Shown here: piece after piece, positions 8,126 through 16,348 of the stretch
How positions within the stretch are numbered: position 1 is the first letter of the stretch
How the letters are laid out: each line of letters starts with the position of its first letter
NCBI RefSeq assembly: GCF_029168315.1
Contig: NZ_JARGYD010000007.1
Span: forward strand, 1 to 64,000
DNA length: 64,000 nucleotides
DNA from: Psychromarinibacter halotolerans
Lineage (GTDB): Bacteria > Pseudomonadota > Alphaproteobacteria > Rhodobacterales > Rhodobacteraceae
Reading direction: 5' to 3'
The notes under the pieces: model-generated
Told to the model about the DNA's origin: nothing
Seen by the model: only the letters and a program-made list of their open reading frames with translations
Database searches by the model: none
Translations under genes and position numbers: made by a program

Positions 8126-9541
8126 ATGTTCGAGACCATCACCGCGGAACAGGCCGCGGCGGACCAGTGGGATGTCGTAATCGCCGGCAGCAGCTTTGCG
8201 GCGATGTTTTTTCTTGCCGGACTGCCCCGCGACGCCCGCGTGCTGGTGGTCGAGAAGGGACCGACCGTTTCCCATGCCGACCAGCTTGCCACGATGGAGC
8301 TTCCGCGCGCCGAATTCCGGTTCGACAACCGTTCAGGCCGACCGAAGCACTGGGTGGCGCACACGATGTTCGGCGGCAATTCGAACTGCTGGTGGGGACA
8401 GGTACCAAGGTTCCACCCGTCCGATTTCACACTGTTCGAAGATCACGGCGTCGGCGCCCCCTGGCCGATCCGGTACGACGACCTTGAGCCCTTCTATGCC
8501 GAGGTCGAGGCGATCATGGAAATCGCCGGGCCGGACGACGACCCCGTGCATCCACGGTCGGGACCATTCCCGTTTCCTGCGCATCCCGTGTCCCGAAGCG
8601 ACGCGGCCTGTATCGCGGCGCGGCCCGACATCTGGCTACCGGTCGCCTGCGCCCGCGCCAACGGCGGTCGCCGCGCCGGATGCTGCACCAACGGCGTCTG
8701 CGATCTGTGCCCGGTGGATTCGAAGTTCACGGTGCTGAACGGAATCGACGCCTTCGTGCGCGACAACGTCCGGCTGGTGAGCGGCGCCGAAGTGCGGGCG
8801 GTCAGCGTCGAGGCTGGCACCGCAACCGGCGTGATGTTGCGCGAGGCGGACGGCACGGAACGGTCTGTGCGCGCCGGGCTGGTCGCCGTGGCGGCGAACG
8901 CGATCGGCAACGCGGCGATCCTGCTTCGGAGCGGGCTGACCTCTCCGGCGCTGGGACGCTACCTGCACGAGCAGGTCAGCCTAGAGATGATCGTGGACGT
9001 GGGCGCGCCGAACTATTTCGGCGGCACCTCGATCACCGGGCATTGCTATGGCTTCTACGACGGCCCGCATCGCGCCACGGCGGGGGCGGTGCTGCTAGAG
9101 AATTACAACGCCCCGAACGAGTTGCGGACGGATCGCGGGCGGTGGACCGAACGGCTTAAGCTGAAGCTGATCGCCGAGGATCTGCCGCAGGCCGACAACC
9201 GCGTGACGCTGGGCGAAGACGACGCCGCCGAGATCACGTGGATCGGACATTCCGATTATGCCTATGCCGGGATCGAACGCGCCGAGGCCGGGCTGGCCGA
9301 CGTTTTCCCGTTTCCGCTTGAGGGCGTCGTGTCCAAGCACTTCTCGGAAACCGAGGCGCACATCCAGGGCACGCACCGGATGGGCGCGGACGCCGGAACC
9401 TCTGTCACCGACGGATACCTGCGCTGCCACGAGGTCGACGGGCTGTTCGCGTTGGGTGCCGGGGCCTATCCGACCTCGTCCGCGGCCAATCCGACGCTGA
9501 CGCTGTCGGCCCTGTCTCTGCGCGCCGCGAGATCGGTGTGA
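8126..9541 (+). CDS. GMC-type FAD dehydrogenase with 3Fe-4S-like cysteine motif
   Basis: This is a 471-residue flavoprotein oxidising a sugar or alcohol, substrate unknown. The N-terminal FAD fold shows VVIAGSSFAAM (17-27) and VEKG. The C-terminal catalytic pair of the GMC family is present as His417 in GTHRMG and Asn455 in AANPTLT. Cysteines 186, 187, 192 and 195 (CCTNGVCDLC) resemble the iron-sulfur motif of membrane-bound bacterial FAD glucose and fructose dehydrogenases. This suggests electrons leave to a partner rather than to oxygen. The stop overlaps the next gene (TGATG), a likely small subunit. No cytochrome c subunit gene is adjacent. Confidence 0.8.
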   Translation: MFETITAEQAAADQWDVVIAGSSFAAMFFLAGLPRDARVLVVEKGPTVSHADQLATMELPRAEFRFDNRSGRPKHWVAHTMFGGNSNCWWGQVPRFHPSDFTLFEDHGVGAPWPIRYDDLEPFYAEVEAIMEIAGPDDDPVHPRSGPFPFPAHPVSRSDAACIAARPDIWLPVACARANGGRRAGCCTNGVCDLCPVDSKFTVLNGIDAFVRDNVRLVSGAEVRAVSVEAGTATGVMLREADGTERSVRAGLVAVAANAIGNAAILLRSGLTSPALGRYLHEQVSLEMIVDVGAPNYFGGTSITGHCYGFYDGPHRATAGAVLLENYNAPNELRTDRGRWTERLKLKLIAEDLPQADNRVTLGEDDAAEITWIGHSDYAYAGIERAEAGLADVFPFPLEGVVSKHFSETEAHIQGTHRMGADAGTSVTDGYLRCHEVDGLFALGAGAYPTSSAANPTLTLSALSLRAARSV

Positions 9542-9957
9542 TGCGGCGGCGGACGGTGTTTGCCGGTGGCTTCGCCGCCATCGCCGCCGCCGTCGCGGCG
9601 CCCCTGTTGACGCGGCGGATCGACGACGAGCTGCGCCATATCCTGCGCACGGGCTTCGGCGATGTCATCGCCGCCGACCCCGAGGCCGACCTGTTCATCG
9701 CGGACGTCGCGGCCATCTGGGACGGCATCACACCGCCCGCCCAGCGGATCACCAAGCCGACCACGTGGATGCTGTCGCCCCAGCTGTCCGGCCCCCGTGC
9801 CGAGCGCGCAAACCTGACAGAGGTGGTGACGCTGACGTTCATGCACGCCACCAACGCGGTGCGCGCTTTCGAGACGGGTGAACCGCTGGTGTACCTCGGA
9901 ATGCCCGATCCCTACGCGAACCCCTGCGCCAACCCCCTGAGCGCGATGTGGCTTTGA
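9541..9957 (+). CDS. small twin-arginine-type subunit of the upstream dehydrogenase (inferred)
   Basis: The 138-residue product begins MRRRTVFAGGFAAIAAAVAA, a short twin-arginine-like signal. Its ATG overlaps the stop of the GMC dehydrogenase by one base, so the two are co-translated. By analogy, Tat-type gamma subunits of FAD glucose and gluconate dehydrogenases carry the cofactor-loaded catalytic chain across the membrane. The mature part (ELRHILRTGFGDV, LTFMHATNAVRAFETG, LSAMWL) is compatible with that role, but I cannot confirm the family by eye. Confidence 0.6.
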   Translation: MRRRTVFAGGFAAIAAAVAAPLLTRRIDDELRHILRTGFGDVIAADPEADLFIADVAAIWDGITPPAQRITKPTTWMLSPQLSGPRAERANLTEVVTLTFMHATNAVRAFETGEPLVYLGMPDPYANPCANPLSAMWL

Positions 9958-10023
9958 CCCGCCGCGCTTGACAGAGAAGGGCGCGGGGAAGGACGCTTTC
10001 CACTTTTAGAACCGGGGATTTTC

Positions 10024-11082
10024 ATGAAGGCGTATCTGGCTTCGTTTCTGGCCGTCTTGGCCTTTGCATCTGCAGCGGCTGCGCAGGGCAATTTGGGCAT
10101 CTGGTGGCATGGCGACACCGAGTTCCGCAACAGGGCCGCATGGGCGCTAAGCCAGGGCAGCGGACGGGCCCCCTGGACCGTGACGGTGGACTGCGAAGAC
10201 TTCGGCGCGGTGCTGCACGTCCACAGCATTAGGTTCTCGCCTACCTATGCCACCGGAGAGATGGTCGTTCGTGCTTCTGGCCGGTCCTTCCGCCTGCCCG
10301 CCTTCGCCGAACCCGTGGCGGCCGAGCCGGGCTGGTCAGCCCCACTGCTTCCCGCCGTGGCGAAGGCGATGATGAGCGGGTCCGCGGCCGACATCAGCGT
10401 TCCGTCCGGGTCGATGCGGGTGGGGCTGTCGGGGTCGCGGCGGGCCATCGGCGCCGTTCTGGCGGAATGCGGGCCGGGCCGCACCGGACCGGGCGTGTTT
10501 CCTCCGCCCCGTCCCGATGCGGCCTTCCCGCCGGGCGAAAACCCTACCAAGCCCGCACCAGAACGCGACACTGTCAGGAGCATTCCCCTGATCCCGTTGC
10601 CGCAGCCCTCAGCCCCCGCGGGTGGCATTCCCCTGATCGTGCCGCGAACGACTGCGCCTGCCCACGAAACGCCATCCATCCCGCTTATCGTCGATCGTCC
10701 CCAGGACACGGCGCTTCCGGACGTTCTGAGCGCCACGATCCGGGACGCCTGCCAGCCCGGTACGGCAGAAGTGGCGGATGGCGCGTTGTTCCGAGGCGAT
10801 CTGACCGGCGACGGCCAGCCGGATCACGTGGTCAATTGGGGAAAGGTCACCTGCAACGGCGTAGGCCCGGCAGTTACGCGCGGCGCGGGGTACTGCGGCG
10901 CTGCGATGTGCTCGGCCGATGTCTACGTTTGGCCCGCCCTGCCACCCGGCCGCCCCACGATTTCGATCCTGCACGCGGGGATAAGCTTTTTCCCCGGCGC
11001 CACGGTGCCGATCCGGACAAGTTCCAGCCGGATCGGTCCCGTCGACTGGATCTGGACCGGGACGGAGTTCACCAACCCCTAG
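10024..11082 (+). CDS. secreted two-domain protein with proline-rich linker
   Basis: The 352-residue product has a clear Sec signal (MKAYLASFLAVLAFASAAAAQ). The N-terminal domain to about residue 155 contains WWHGDTEFRN. A long Pro/Ala-rich linker follows (about 155-240), with repeated IPLI motifs. The C-terminal domain (about 240-352) has a DLTGDGQPDHVVNWG segment like calcium-binding FG-GAP loops and several cysteines that could pair in the periplasm. I recognise no named family. It ends convergently against rplT. Confidence 0.65.
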   Translation: MKAYLASFLAVLAFASAAAAQGNLGIWWHGDTEFRNRAAWALSQGSGRAPWTVTVDCEDFGAVLHVHSIRFSPTYATGEMVVRASGRSFRLPAFAEPVAAEPGWSAPLLPAVAKAMMSGSAADISVPSGSMRVGLSGSRRAIGAVLAECGPGRTGPGVFPPPRPDAAFPPGENPTKPAPERDTVRSIPLIPLPQPSAPAGGIPLIVPRTTAPAHETPSIPLIVDRPQDTALPDVLSATIRDACQPGTAEVADGALFRGDLTGDGQPDHVVNWGKVTCNGVGPAVTRGAGYCGAAMCSADVYVWPALPPGRPTISILHAGISFFPGATVPIRTSSSRIGPVDWIWTGTEFTNP

Positions 11083-11112
11083 CGTCGGATGGTTGGTGTC
11101 CCGGAAAAGCGA

Positions 11113-11140
11113 AAGGGCCGCACCTTTCGGCACGGCCCTT
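11113..11140 (-). terminator. rho-independent terminator after rplT
   Basis: AAGGGCCG (11113-11120) pairs with CGGCCCTT (11133-11140) across a 12-base loop. On the minus strand it is followed by TTCGCTTTTCC. It lies 24 bp past the rplT stop. It also sits in the convergent gap with the secreted-protein gene and may act weakly on the plus strand. Confidence 0.7.
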
Positions 11141-11164
11141 CGAAAAACGTGATGCTCGCCTTTA

Positions 11165-11530
11165 TCAGGCAGGCAGCGCGGCCTTGGCCTGATCCACGAT
11201 CGAGTTGAACGCGGTCGGTTCGTTCACGGCCAGGTCGGCCAGAACCTTGCGGTCCACTTCGATGCCGGCCAGCGCCAGACCGTTGATGAAGCGCGAGTAC
11301 GTCAGCGATTCATCGTGGGCGCGGACAGCGGCGTTGATCCGCTGGATCCACAGCGCGCGGAAGTTCCGCTTGCGCGCGCGACGGTCACGGGTCGCGTACT
11401 GGTTGGCCTTGTCGACGGCCTGCTTGGCAGTCTTGAAGTTCGTCGAACGCGCGGCGTAGTAGCCTTTCGCGGCCTTCAGGACCTTCTTGTGACGGGCGTG
11501 GGTTACGGTTCCACCTTTAACGCGGGACAT
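11165..11530 (-). CDS. rplT: 50S ribosomal protein L20
   Basis: L20 binds 23S rRNA early in 50S assembly and in many bacteria also represses its own operon. The 121-residue product has the basic N-terminal helix region MSRVKGGTVTHARHKKVLK, the RRARKRNFRALWIQRINAA core and the C-terminal globular domain. It follows rpmI by 15 bp. infC, often first in this operon, is not adjacent here. Confidence 0.97.
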   Translation of the reverse strand: MSRVKGGTVTHARHKKVLKAAKGYYAARSTNFKTAKQAVDKANQYATRDRRARKRNFRALWIQRINAAVRAHDESLTYSRFINGLALAGIEVDRKVLADLAVNEPTAFNSIVDQAKAALPA

Positions 11531-11545
11531 ATCAGATCACTCCTA

Positions 11546-11746
11546 TCAGCGGTCGTAGGGCATGTAGCCCTTGACGATCTTGGCGTCAGGGGCGGACAGG
11601 GTGGTGGTGCCACGCGCGTCGCGGATGAACTTCTTGTGACGTTTGATCATCCCGTGGCGCTTGCCGGCCTGACCGGAAATGACTTTCCCGGTCGCCGACA
11701 CCTTGAAGCGCTTTTTCGCGCTCGACTTGGTCTTCATCTTCGGCAT
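11546..11746 (-). CDS. rpmI: 50S ribosomal protein L35
   Basis: L35 is a small basic 50S protein; 66 residues is the normal length. MPKMKTKSSAKKRFKVSATG and GKRHGMIKRHKKFIRD are diagnostic. The ATG at 11746 follows a strong AAGGAG site. It forms an rpmI-rplT operon. Confidence 0.97.
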   Translation of the reverse strand: MPKMKTKSSAKKRFKVSATGKVISGQAGKRHGMIKRHKKFIRDARGTTTLSAPDAKIVKGYMPYDR

Positions 11747-11970
11747 TTCCGTCTCCTTGCGGTGAAAGCGCGACTCGGCATGCCATAAGCCGGCCACGCA
11801 GTTATTCGAGAGGCGCCGTATAAGGGGGCAAGGCACAGCTGGCAAGCCCTGATTTCCCGGACGGCACCGCGATCCCGCCCTGCGCACGAGGCGCAATCGT
11901 GCGGTTTGAGAATTGCCGCGAAACGCGCTATGTTATCCACAAAACAAGACAAGACCAAAGAGCAGTTCCC

Positions 11971-12609
11971 ATGACCACGACCGTTCCCGGTGCAATATGC
12001 GCCGGCACGACCCGTGCGCCCCTGATCCGCCGCGCCCTGCCGCTGGCGGTGCTTCTGCCATTGCTGGCGCTTGCCGGTTGCGGCGGCGGCGGGGACGGCA
12101 TGGGCGACGCCCCCCGCAACCCGGAGAACGCCTGCGCGGTGATCACCGAACGGCCCCACTACTACGAGGCGCTGCGCGCGTCAGAGCGGAAGTGGGGCGT
12201 GCCGGTGCATGTGCAGATGGCGATCCTGTTTCAGGAATCGACGTTCCGCTCGGACGCGCGGCCGCCGCGCAAGAAGGGATCGCGCGACAGGATTTCGTCC
12301 GCCTACGGCTATGCTCAGGTGCTGGACGGCACGTGGGGCGATTACCTGAAGGGCCCTGCCCGCAACGGCGCCCAGCGCAACAACTTCAACGACGCGACCG
12401 ATTTCATGGGCTGGTACATCAGTGAATCGAACCGCGCGCTGGGGATTCCGCTGAACGACGCCAAGAACTCGTACCTTGCCTATCACGAAGGTCGGGCCGG
12501 TTTTCAGCGGGGCAATCACCTGAAGAAGACGTGGCTGCTGCGGGTATCGGACGGCGTCGCCAGCCGGGCTGACCGCTATTTCGAGCACCTGCTGTTCTGC
12601 GGGCTATGA
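11971..12609 (+). CDS. lytic transglycosylase-like lipoprotein
   Basis: The product is 212 residues with signal and lipobox LALAGC, then a Gly-rich tether. The catalytic domain (about residues 55-212) has VHVQMAILFQESTFRSDARP, where the Glu after FQ sits like the acid of SLT-type lytic transglycosylases. SSAYGYAQVLDGTWGDY and NSYLAYHEGRAGF correspond to the usual AYGLMQ and NAYNAG-like motifs in altered form. The expected activity is cleavage of peptidoglycan glycan strands from the outer-membrane side. The start at 11971 is chosen because the upstream 24 codons would bury the signal. Confidence 0.78.
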   Translation: MTTTVPGAICAGTTRAPLIRRALPLAVLLPLLALAGCGGGGDGMGDAPRNPENACAVITERPHYYEALRASERKWGVPVHVQMAILFQESTFRSDARPPRKKGSRDRISSAYGYAQVLDGTWGDYLKGPARNGAQRNNFNDATDFMGWYISESNRALGIPLNDAKNSYLAYHEGRAGFQRGNHLKKTWLLRVSDGVASRADRYFEHLLFCGL

Positions 12610-12654
12610 CCGCGCAGCGGGGCCGCTCGGGCCCCGCGCACATCTCGCGCAGGT

Positions 12655-12882
12655 CTAGCGCACGAAGTAGGCCACCACCCGGACGAACGCCTCGGGCACG
12701 CCGTGCAGGGTGTAGGACTGCCGCGACAGCGCGACCCCCACCATGCCGGCGCCGATGGCAAAGACCAGCACCGCCACCCAAGGCCGACGCCGGTCGGCGA
12801 AGGCCCCAAGCAGGGACGGCACGGCGAACGTGGCGAGGATCAGCCCGAGGACCAGATACAGGTCGGCCGAGGACATCGCCAC
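12655..12882 (-). CDS. small two-helix membrane protein downstream of pyruvate kinase
   Basis: The 75-residue protein has two transmembrane stretches (LYLVLGLILATFAVPSLLG and WVAVLVFAIGAGMVGVAL) separated by a basic loop DRRRP, and a basic end. It starts 12 bp after the pyk stop on the same strand and is probably co-transcribed. Function unknown. Confidence 0.7.
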   Translation of the reverse strand: MAMSSADLYLVLGLILATFAVPSLLGAFADRRRPWVAVLVFAIGAGMVGVALSRQSYTLHGVPEAFVRVVAYFVR

Positions 12883-12894
12883 GCGACCGCGTCC

Positions 12895-14340
12895 TTATTC
12901 CGGCTCTGCCGAGTAGATCTTGCGTTCGTCGCAAGGCGCGACGCGCAGGATGTTCGTGGTGCCCGGCACGTTGAAGGGGACGCCCGCGGTGACGACGATG
13001 TCGTCCTCTTTGGCGGCGAAACCTTCCTGCGTGGCGGCCCGGACGGCGCGGACGACCGCTTCCTTGAAGCGGCCCATCTCGTCGGTCTTCACGCAGTGCG
13101 CGCCCCATGTCAGGCACAACCGGCGCGCGGTCCGCGTGGTCGCCGCCATCGCGATGATCGGGACCGAGGGCCGTTCGCGGGCGACCAGCCCCACGGTGGT
13201 GCCGGACTGGCTGAAACAGGCGATGGCCTTGATGTCGGCGGTCTCGGCGATTTCGCGGGCGGCGGACACGATGCCGTCGGCGATGGTCATCTTCTCGGCG
13301 CCACGCGACGCACCGATGACGACACGGTAGGTCGGGTCGCTTTCGACCTCGATCGCCACGTTGTGCATCGTCTGCACCGCCTCGATCGGGAAGCGGCCGG
13401 CGGCGGATTCGGCGGACAGCATGACGGCGTCCGCGCCTTCGTAGATGGCGTTCGCGACGTCCGAAACCTCGGCCCGCGTGGGCATCGGGCTGTCGATCAT
13501 CGACTCCAGCATCTGCGTCGCGACGATCACCGGCTTGGCGACGGCGCGGCACTTGCGGATCAGGCGTTTCTGGATCGGCGGCACGTTCTGCACCGGCAGT
13601 TCGACGCCCAGATCCCCGCGCGCGACCATGATCCCGTCAGAGACCTCTAGGATCTCGTCGAAGCTTTTCACGGCGGCGGGCTTTTCGATCTTGGCCAGCA
13701 CCGCGGCGCGGCCCTTCACCAGTTCGCGGGCTTCCAGCATGTCTTCCTTGCGCTGCACGAAGCTCAGCGCGATCCAGTCGACACCCAGTTCGGCCACAAA
13801 CTCGAGGTCTTTCTTGTCCTTCTCGGACAGGGCGGCCAGCGGCAGGACCACGTCGGGCACGTTCACACCCTTGCGGTTCGAGATCTCGCCGCCCGCGATC
13901 ACCTCGCAATTGGCGTAGTCGTTGGCGCACTCGGTGACACGCAGACGGATCTTGCCGTCGTTCACCAGAACGGTGGTGCCGGGTTCCAGCGCCTCGAAGA
14001 TTTCCTTGTGGGGCAGGCAGACGCGGGTGTTGTCGCCCTCGGCAGTATCAAGGTCGAGCCGGAACATCTGGCCGTCCGACAGGGTCTCGGCCCCGTTCTT
14101 GAACACGCCCACGCGCAGCTTCGGCCCCTGAAGGTCGGCGAGGATGGCGATGGGGCGGCCGGTGTCTTCCTCGACCTTGCGGATATTGGCGTGCCGGGTC
14201 GCGATTTCCTCGTGCGAGCCGTGGCTCATGTTCAGCCGGAACACGTCGGCCCCGTTGCGAAACAGTGCGCGGATCATGTCGTAACCCGTGCTCGACGGGC
14301 CCAGCGTGGCCACGATCTTGATATTGCGAAGACGTCTCAT
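12895..14340 (-). CDS. pyk: pyruvate kinase
   Basis: The enzyme converts phosphoenolpyruvate and ADP to pyruvate and ATP, the last step of glycolysis and of the Entner-Doudoroff route. The 481-residue product shows the N-terminal KIVATLGPSS and FRLNMSHGSHEE, the catalytic LAKIEKPAAV and MVARGDLGVELP, the IVATQMLESMI signature and EGADAVMLSAE. The C-terminal allosteric domain has FSQSGTT. It is divergent from the N-formylglutamate amidohydrolase gene. Confidence 0.97.
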   Translation of the reverse strand: MRRLRNIKIVATLGPSSTGYDMIRALFRNGADVFRLNMSHGSHEEIATRHANIRKVEEDTGRPIAILADLQGPKLRVGVFKNGAETLSDGQMFRLDLDTAEGDNTRVCLPHKEIFEALEPGTTVLVNDGKIRLRVTECANDYANCEVIAGGEISNRKGVNVPDVVLPLAALSEKDKKDLEFVAELGVDWIALSFVQRKEDMLEARELVKGRAAVLAKIEKPAAVKSFDEILEVSDGIMVARGDLGVELPVQNVPPIQKRLIRKCRAVAKPVIVATQMLESMIDSPMPTRAEVSDVANAIYEGADAVMLSAESAAGRFPIEAVQTMHNVAIEVESDPTYRVVIGASRGAEKMTIADGIVSAAREIAETADIKAIACFSQSGTTVGLVARERPSVPIIAMAATTRTARRLCLTWGAHCVKTDEMGRFKEAVVRAVRAATQEGFAAKEDDIVVTAGVPFNVPGTTNILRVAPCDERKIYSAEPE

Positions 14341-14475
14341 CGGCCCGTCCTGTTGAAATTGTTAGCGTTCTCGGCGACGTTTCGCCCACCTATGGCGGAA
14401 TTCCCGTTCACTGACAACTGGCGCTTCCCGATACTGCGCCTTATTCATCCGGCCGATACAAAGGATGCTGCATTC

Positions 14476-15216
14476 ATGAGCTTTGACGCTTATCAAGTTC
14501 ACGGAGCCGACCGGCCGGGTCGTTTCCTTATCACCTGCGATCACGCGTCCAACGCGGTGCCGCCGATGATCGCGGACGGCGACCTTGGCCTGCCCGAGCG
14601 CGAGATGCAGCGGCACATCGCCTATGACGTCGGCGCGGCAGAGCTGACGCGCCGGCTGGCGGAACGTCTGGACAGCCCGGCGATCCTGTCGACCTTTTCC
14701 CGCCTTGTGATCGACCCGAACCGGGGCGAGGACGACCCGACGCTGCTGATGCAGCTGTACGACGGCACCGTGATCCCCGGAAACCGCCACATGGACGCGG
14801 CCGAGCGCGAGCGGCGGCTGGACCTGTGCTATCGCCCCTATCACGACGCCGTCGAGCAGCTTGCCGCACGGCGCGACGATACCGTCTATGTCGCCGTCCA
14901 CAGCTTTACCCCGCGGCTGAACGGGCGCGCGATGCGGCCTTGGCAGGTGGGCGTGCTATACGGCTATGACGCGCGGCTGGGCCGGGCCCTGATCGACCGC
15001 CTGCGCGAAGAGCCTGACCTTTTCGTGGGCGAGAACGAGCCCTATTCAGGCGAGTTGAAGGGTGACAGCGTCGACCGCCATGCCCTGCGCCACGGCCGCC
15101 CCAACGCGCTGATCGAGGTTCGGCACGACCTGATCGAGACCGAGGCCGACCAGCACGCGTGGGCCGACCGCCTTGCGCCCATCCTTGAAGACGCCCTGCG
15201 TCGCATCCAACTTTGA
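14476..15216 (+). CDS. N-formylglutamate amidohydrolase family protein
   Basis: This is a 246-residue hydrolase of the family that releases formate from N-formyl-L-glutamate in histidine breakdown. Visible family parts are the metal-site region ITCDHASNAVP, the VIDPNRGEDDPTL segment, VAVHSFTPRLNG and IEVRHDLIE. The start MSFDAYQVHGADRP at 14476 is chosen over much longer upstream openings that run antisense to pyk. No hut genes are nearby, so the true substrate may be another N-acyl amino acid. The DUF1244 gene follows by 15 bp. Confidence 0.85.
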   Translation: MSFDAYQVHGADRPGRFLITCDHASNAVPPMIADGDLGLPEREMQRHIAYDVGAAELTRRLAERLDSPAILSTFSRLVIDPNRGEDDPTLLMQLYDGTVIPGNRHMDAAERERRLDLCYRPYHDAVEQLAARRDDTVYVAVHSFTPRLNGRAMRPWQVGVLYGYDARLGRALIDRLREEPDLFVGENEPYSGELKGDSVDRHALRHGRPNALIEVRHDLIETEADQHAWADRLAPILEDALRRIQL

Positions 15217-15231
15217 TTCAGGAGGACCGTC

Positions 15232-15549
15232 ATGGACGCCCAGACCAAGCTTGAACTTGAGGCCGCCGCGTTCCGCCGCCTGCAGCAGCACCTGATGCAG
15301 GACCGGCCCGACGTGCAGAACATCGACCTGATGAACCTTGCGGGCTTTTGCCGGAACTGCCTGTCGCGCTGGTACCAAGAGGCCGCGAACGAACGCGGCA
15401 TCGAGATGTCGAAGGAAGAAGGCCGCGAGGTTTTCTACGGTATGCCCTACGACCAGTGGCGCGCCCAGAACCAGACAGAGGCCGGACCGGAAAAGCAGGC
15501 GGCCTTCGAAAAGGCGTTCAAGGAAAACGTCGGCGACCCGAACGGCTGA
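15232..15549 (+). CDS. DUF1244 family protein
   Basis: This is a 105-residue conserved alphaproteobacterial protein. The GFCRNCLSRWYQEAA segment with CxxC and the EVFYGMPYDQWRA motif are hallmarks of DUF1244. Function is unknown. An AGGAGG site stands 8 bases before the ATG, so it is probably well translated. It follows the amidohydrolase gene closely and is likely in its operon. Confidence 0.85.
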   Translation: MDAQTKLELEAAAFRRLQQHLMQDRPDVQNIDLMNLAGFCRNCLSRWYQEAANERGIEMSKEEGREVFYGMPYDQWRAQNQTEAGPEKQAAFEKAFKENVGDPNG

Positions 15550-15646
15550 CCCTTCGAACCGGCAAAGTTGATTTGCCCTTGGGGCGGGGGCGGCCCAGAC
15601 TTGGGTCCACATTGGGACACACCGTCCCGAAGCGCAGGAGGCTTGC

Positions 15647-15931
15647 ATGAAGAAAGCTATCATCGCCACCCTGATGTCGCTGCCGCTGTACGGCGCACTT
15701 GCCGCTGCCCCGGTCCTGACAACCGCGACCCCCGCCGTCGCCGCGCCCAGCGCACAGCTGGTCGCGCTGGTCGAGCGAAAGTTGCGCGCCTACAATCTCA
15801 GCGCGCCCGTCGATCGCATGACTACCGACAGCGTCACCGCGCTGTATGCGATCCTGCTGTCGGGCGACCGTTATCTGAAAAAGCGTTTGCGGCTTAAGAC
15901 CGCGATCGCGAATGCGACCTACTATCGCTAG
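15647..15931 (+). CDS. small secreted protein A of a tandem pair
   Basis: The 94-residue product has a Sec signal (MKKAIIATLMSLPLYGALAA). The mature part is APSAQLVALVERKLRAYNLS followed by a helical region ending in KKRLRLKTAIANATYYR. It shares a pattern with the next gene (AQL..VERxL then a helical repeat), which suggests an old duplication. An AGGAGG-like site precedes the ATG. Function unknown, probably periplasmic. Confidence 0.65.
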   Translation: MKKAIIATLMSLPLYGALAAAPVLTTATPAVAAPSAQLVALVERKLRAYNLSAPVDRMTTDSVTALYAILLSGDRYLKKRLRLKTAIANATYYR

Positions 15932-15940
15932 GAGACCGCG

Positions 15941-16219
15941 ATGAAACGCCCCCTTCTTGCCGTGCTTGCCGCTGCCGCCGTCGGCCTCGCGGCCCCGGCC
16001 CACGCCGACTATGACGCCGCACGCGCGCAACTGATCAACTCGGTCGAACGCGAACTGCCGCGCTATGCCCGCGACGTCGACCTGTCGCAGCTGTCGAACG
16101 CCAAGCTGGCCGAGATCAAGGCCGCCATCCACGGCCCCGGCAGCGAAAGCGACAAGCGGATGAAGGTCCGGTCGATCCTTGGCGGGCGGTTCAGCCTGCG
16201 CGGCCTGCTGTTCAACTGA
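15941..16219 (+). CDS. small secreted protein B of a tandem pair
   Basis: The 92-residue product has a Sec signal ending AAPAHA. The mature part ARAQLINSVERELPRYARDVD resembles protein A, and LSQLSNAKLAEIKAAIHG looks like a short amphipathic repeat. It ends IHGPGSESDKRMKVRSILGG plus a hydrophobic tail. It starts 9 bp after protein A and is co-transcribed with it. Function unknown. Confidence 0.65.
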   Translation: MKRPLLAVLAAAAVGLAAPAHADYDAARAQLINSVERELPRYARDVDLSQLSNAKLAEIKAAIHGPGSESDKRMKVRSILGGRFSLRGLLFN

Positions 16220-16348
16220 CCCCCTGCGGCGGCGCGCCTCGCCTCTCGCGCGCTGCCCCCTGTCCCCTGCTTGCGCCACGGGAATCGCAAAGCGCCTTGC
16301 GGGCTTTCGGTGGCCTGCACTAGGCTCCGCCGCAAGCTGGAGGACATC

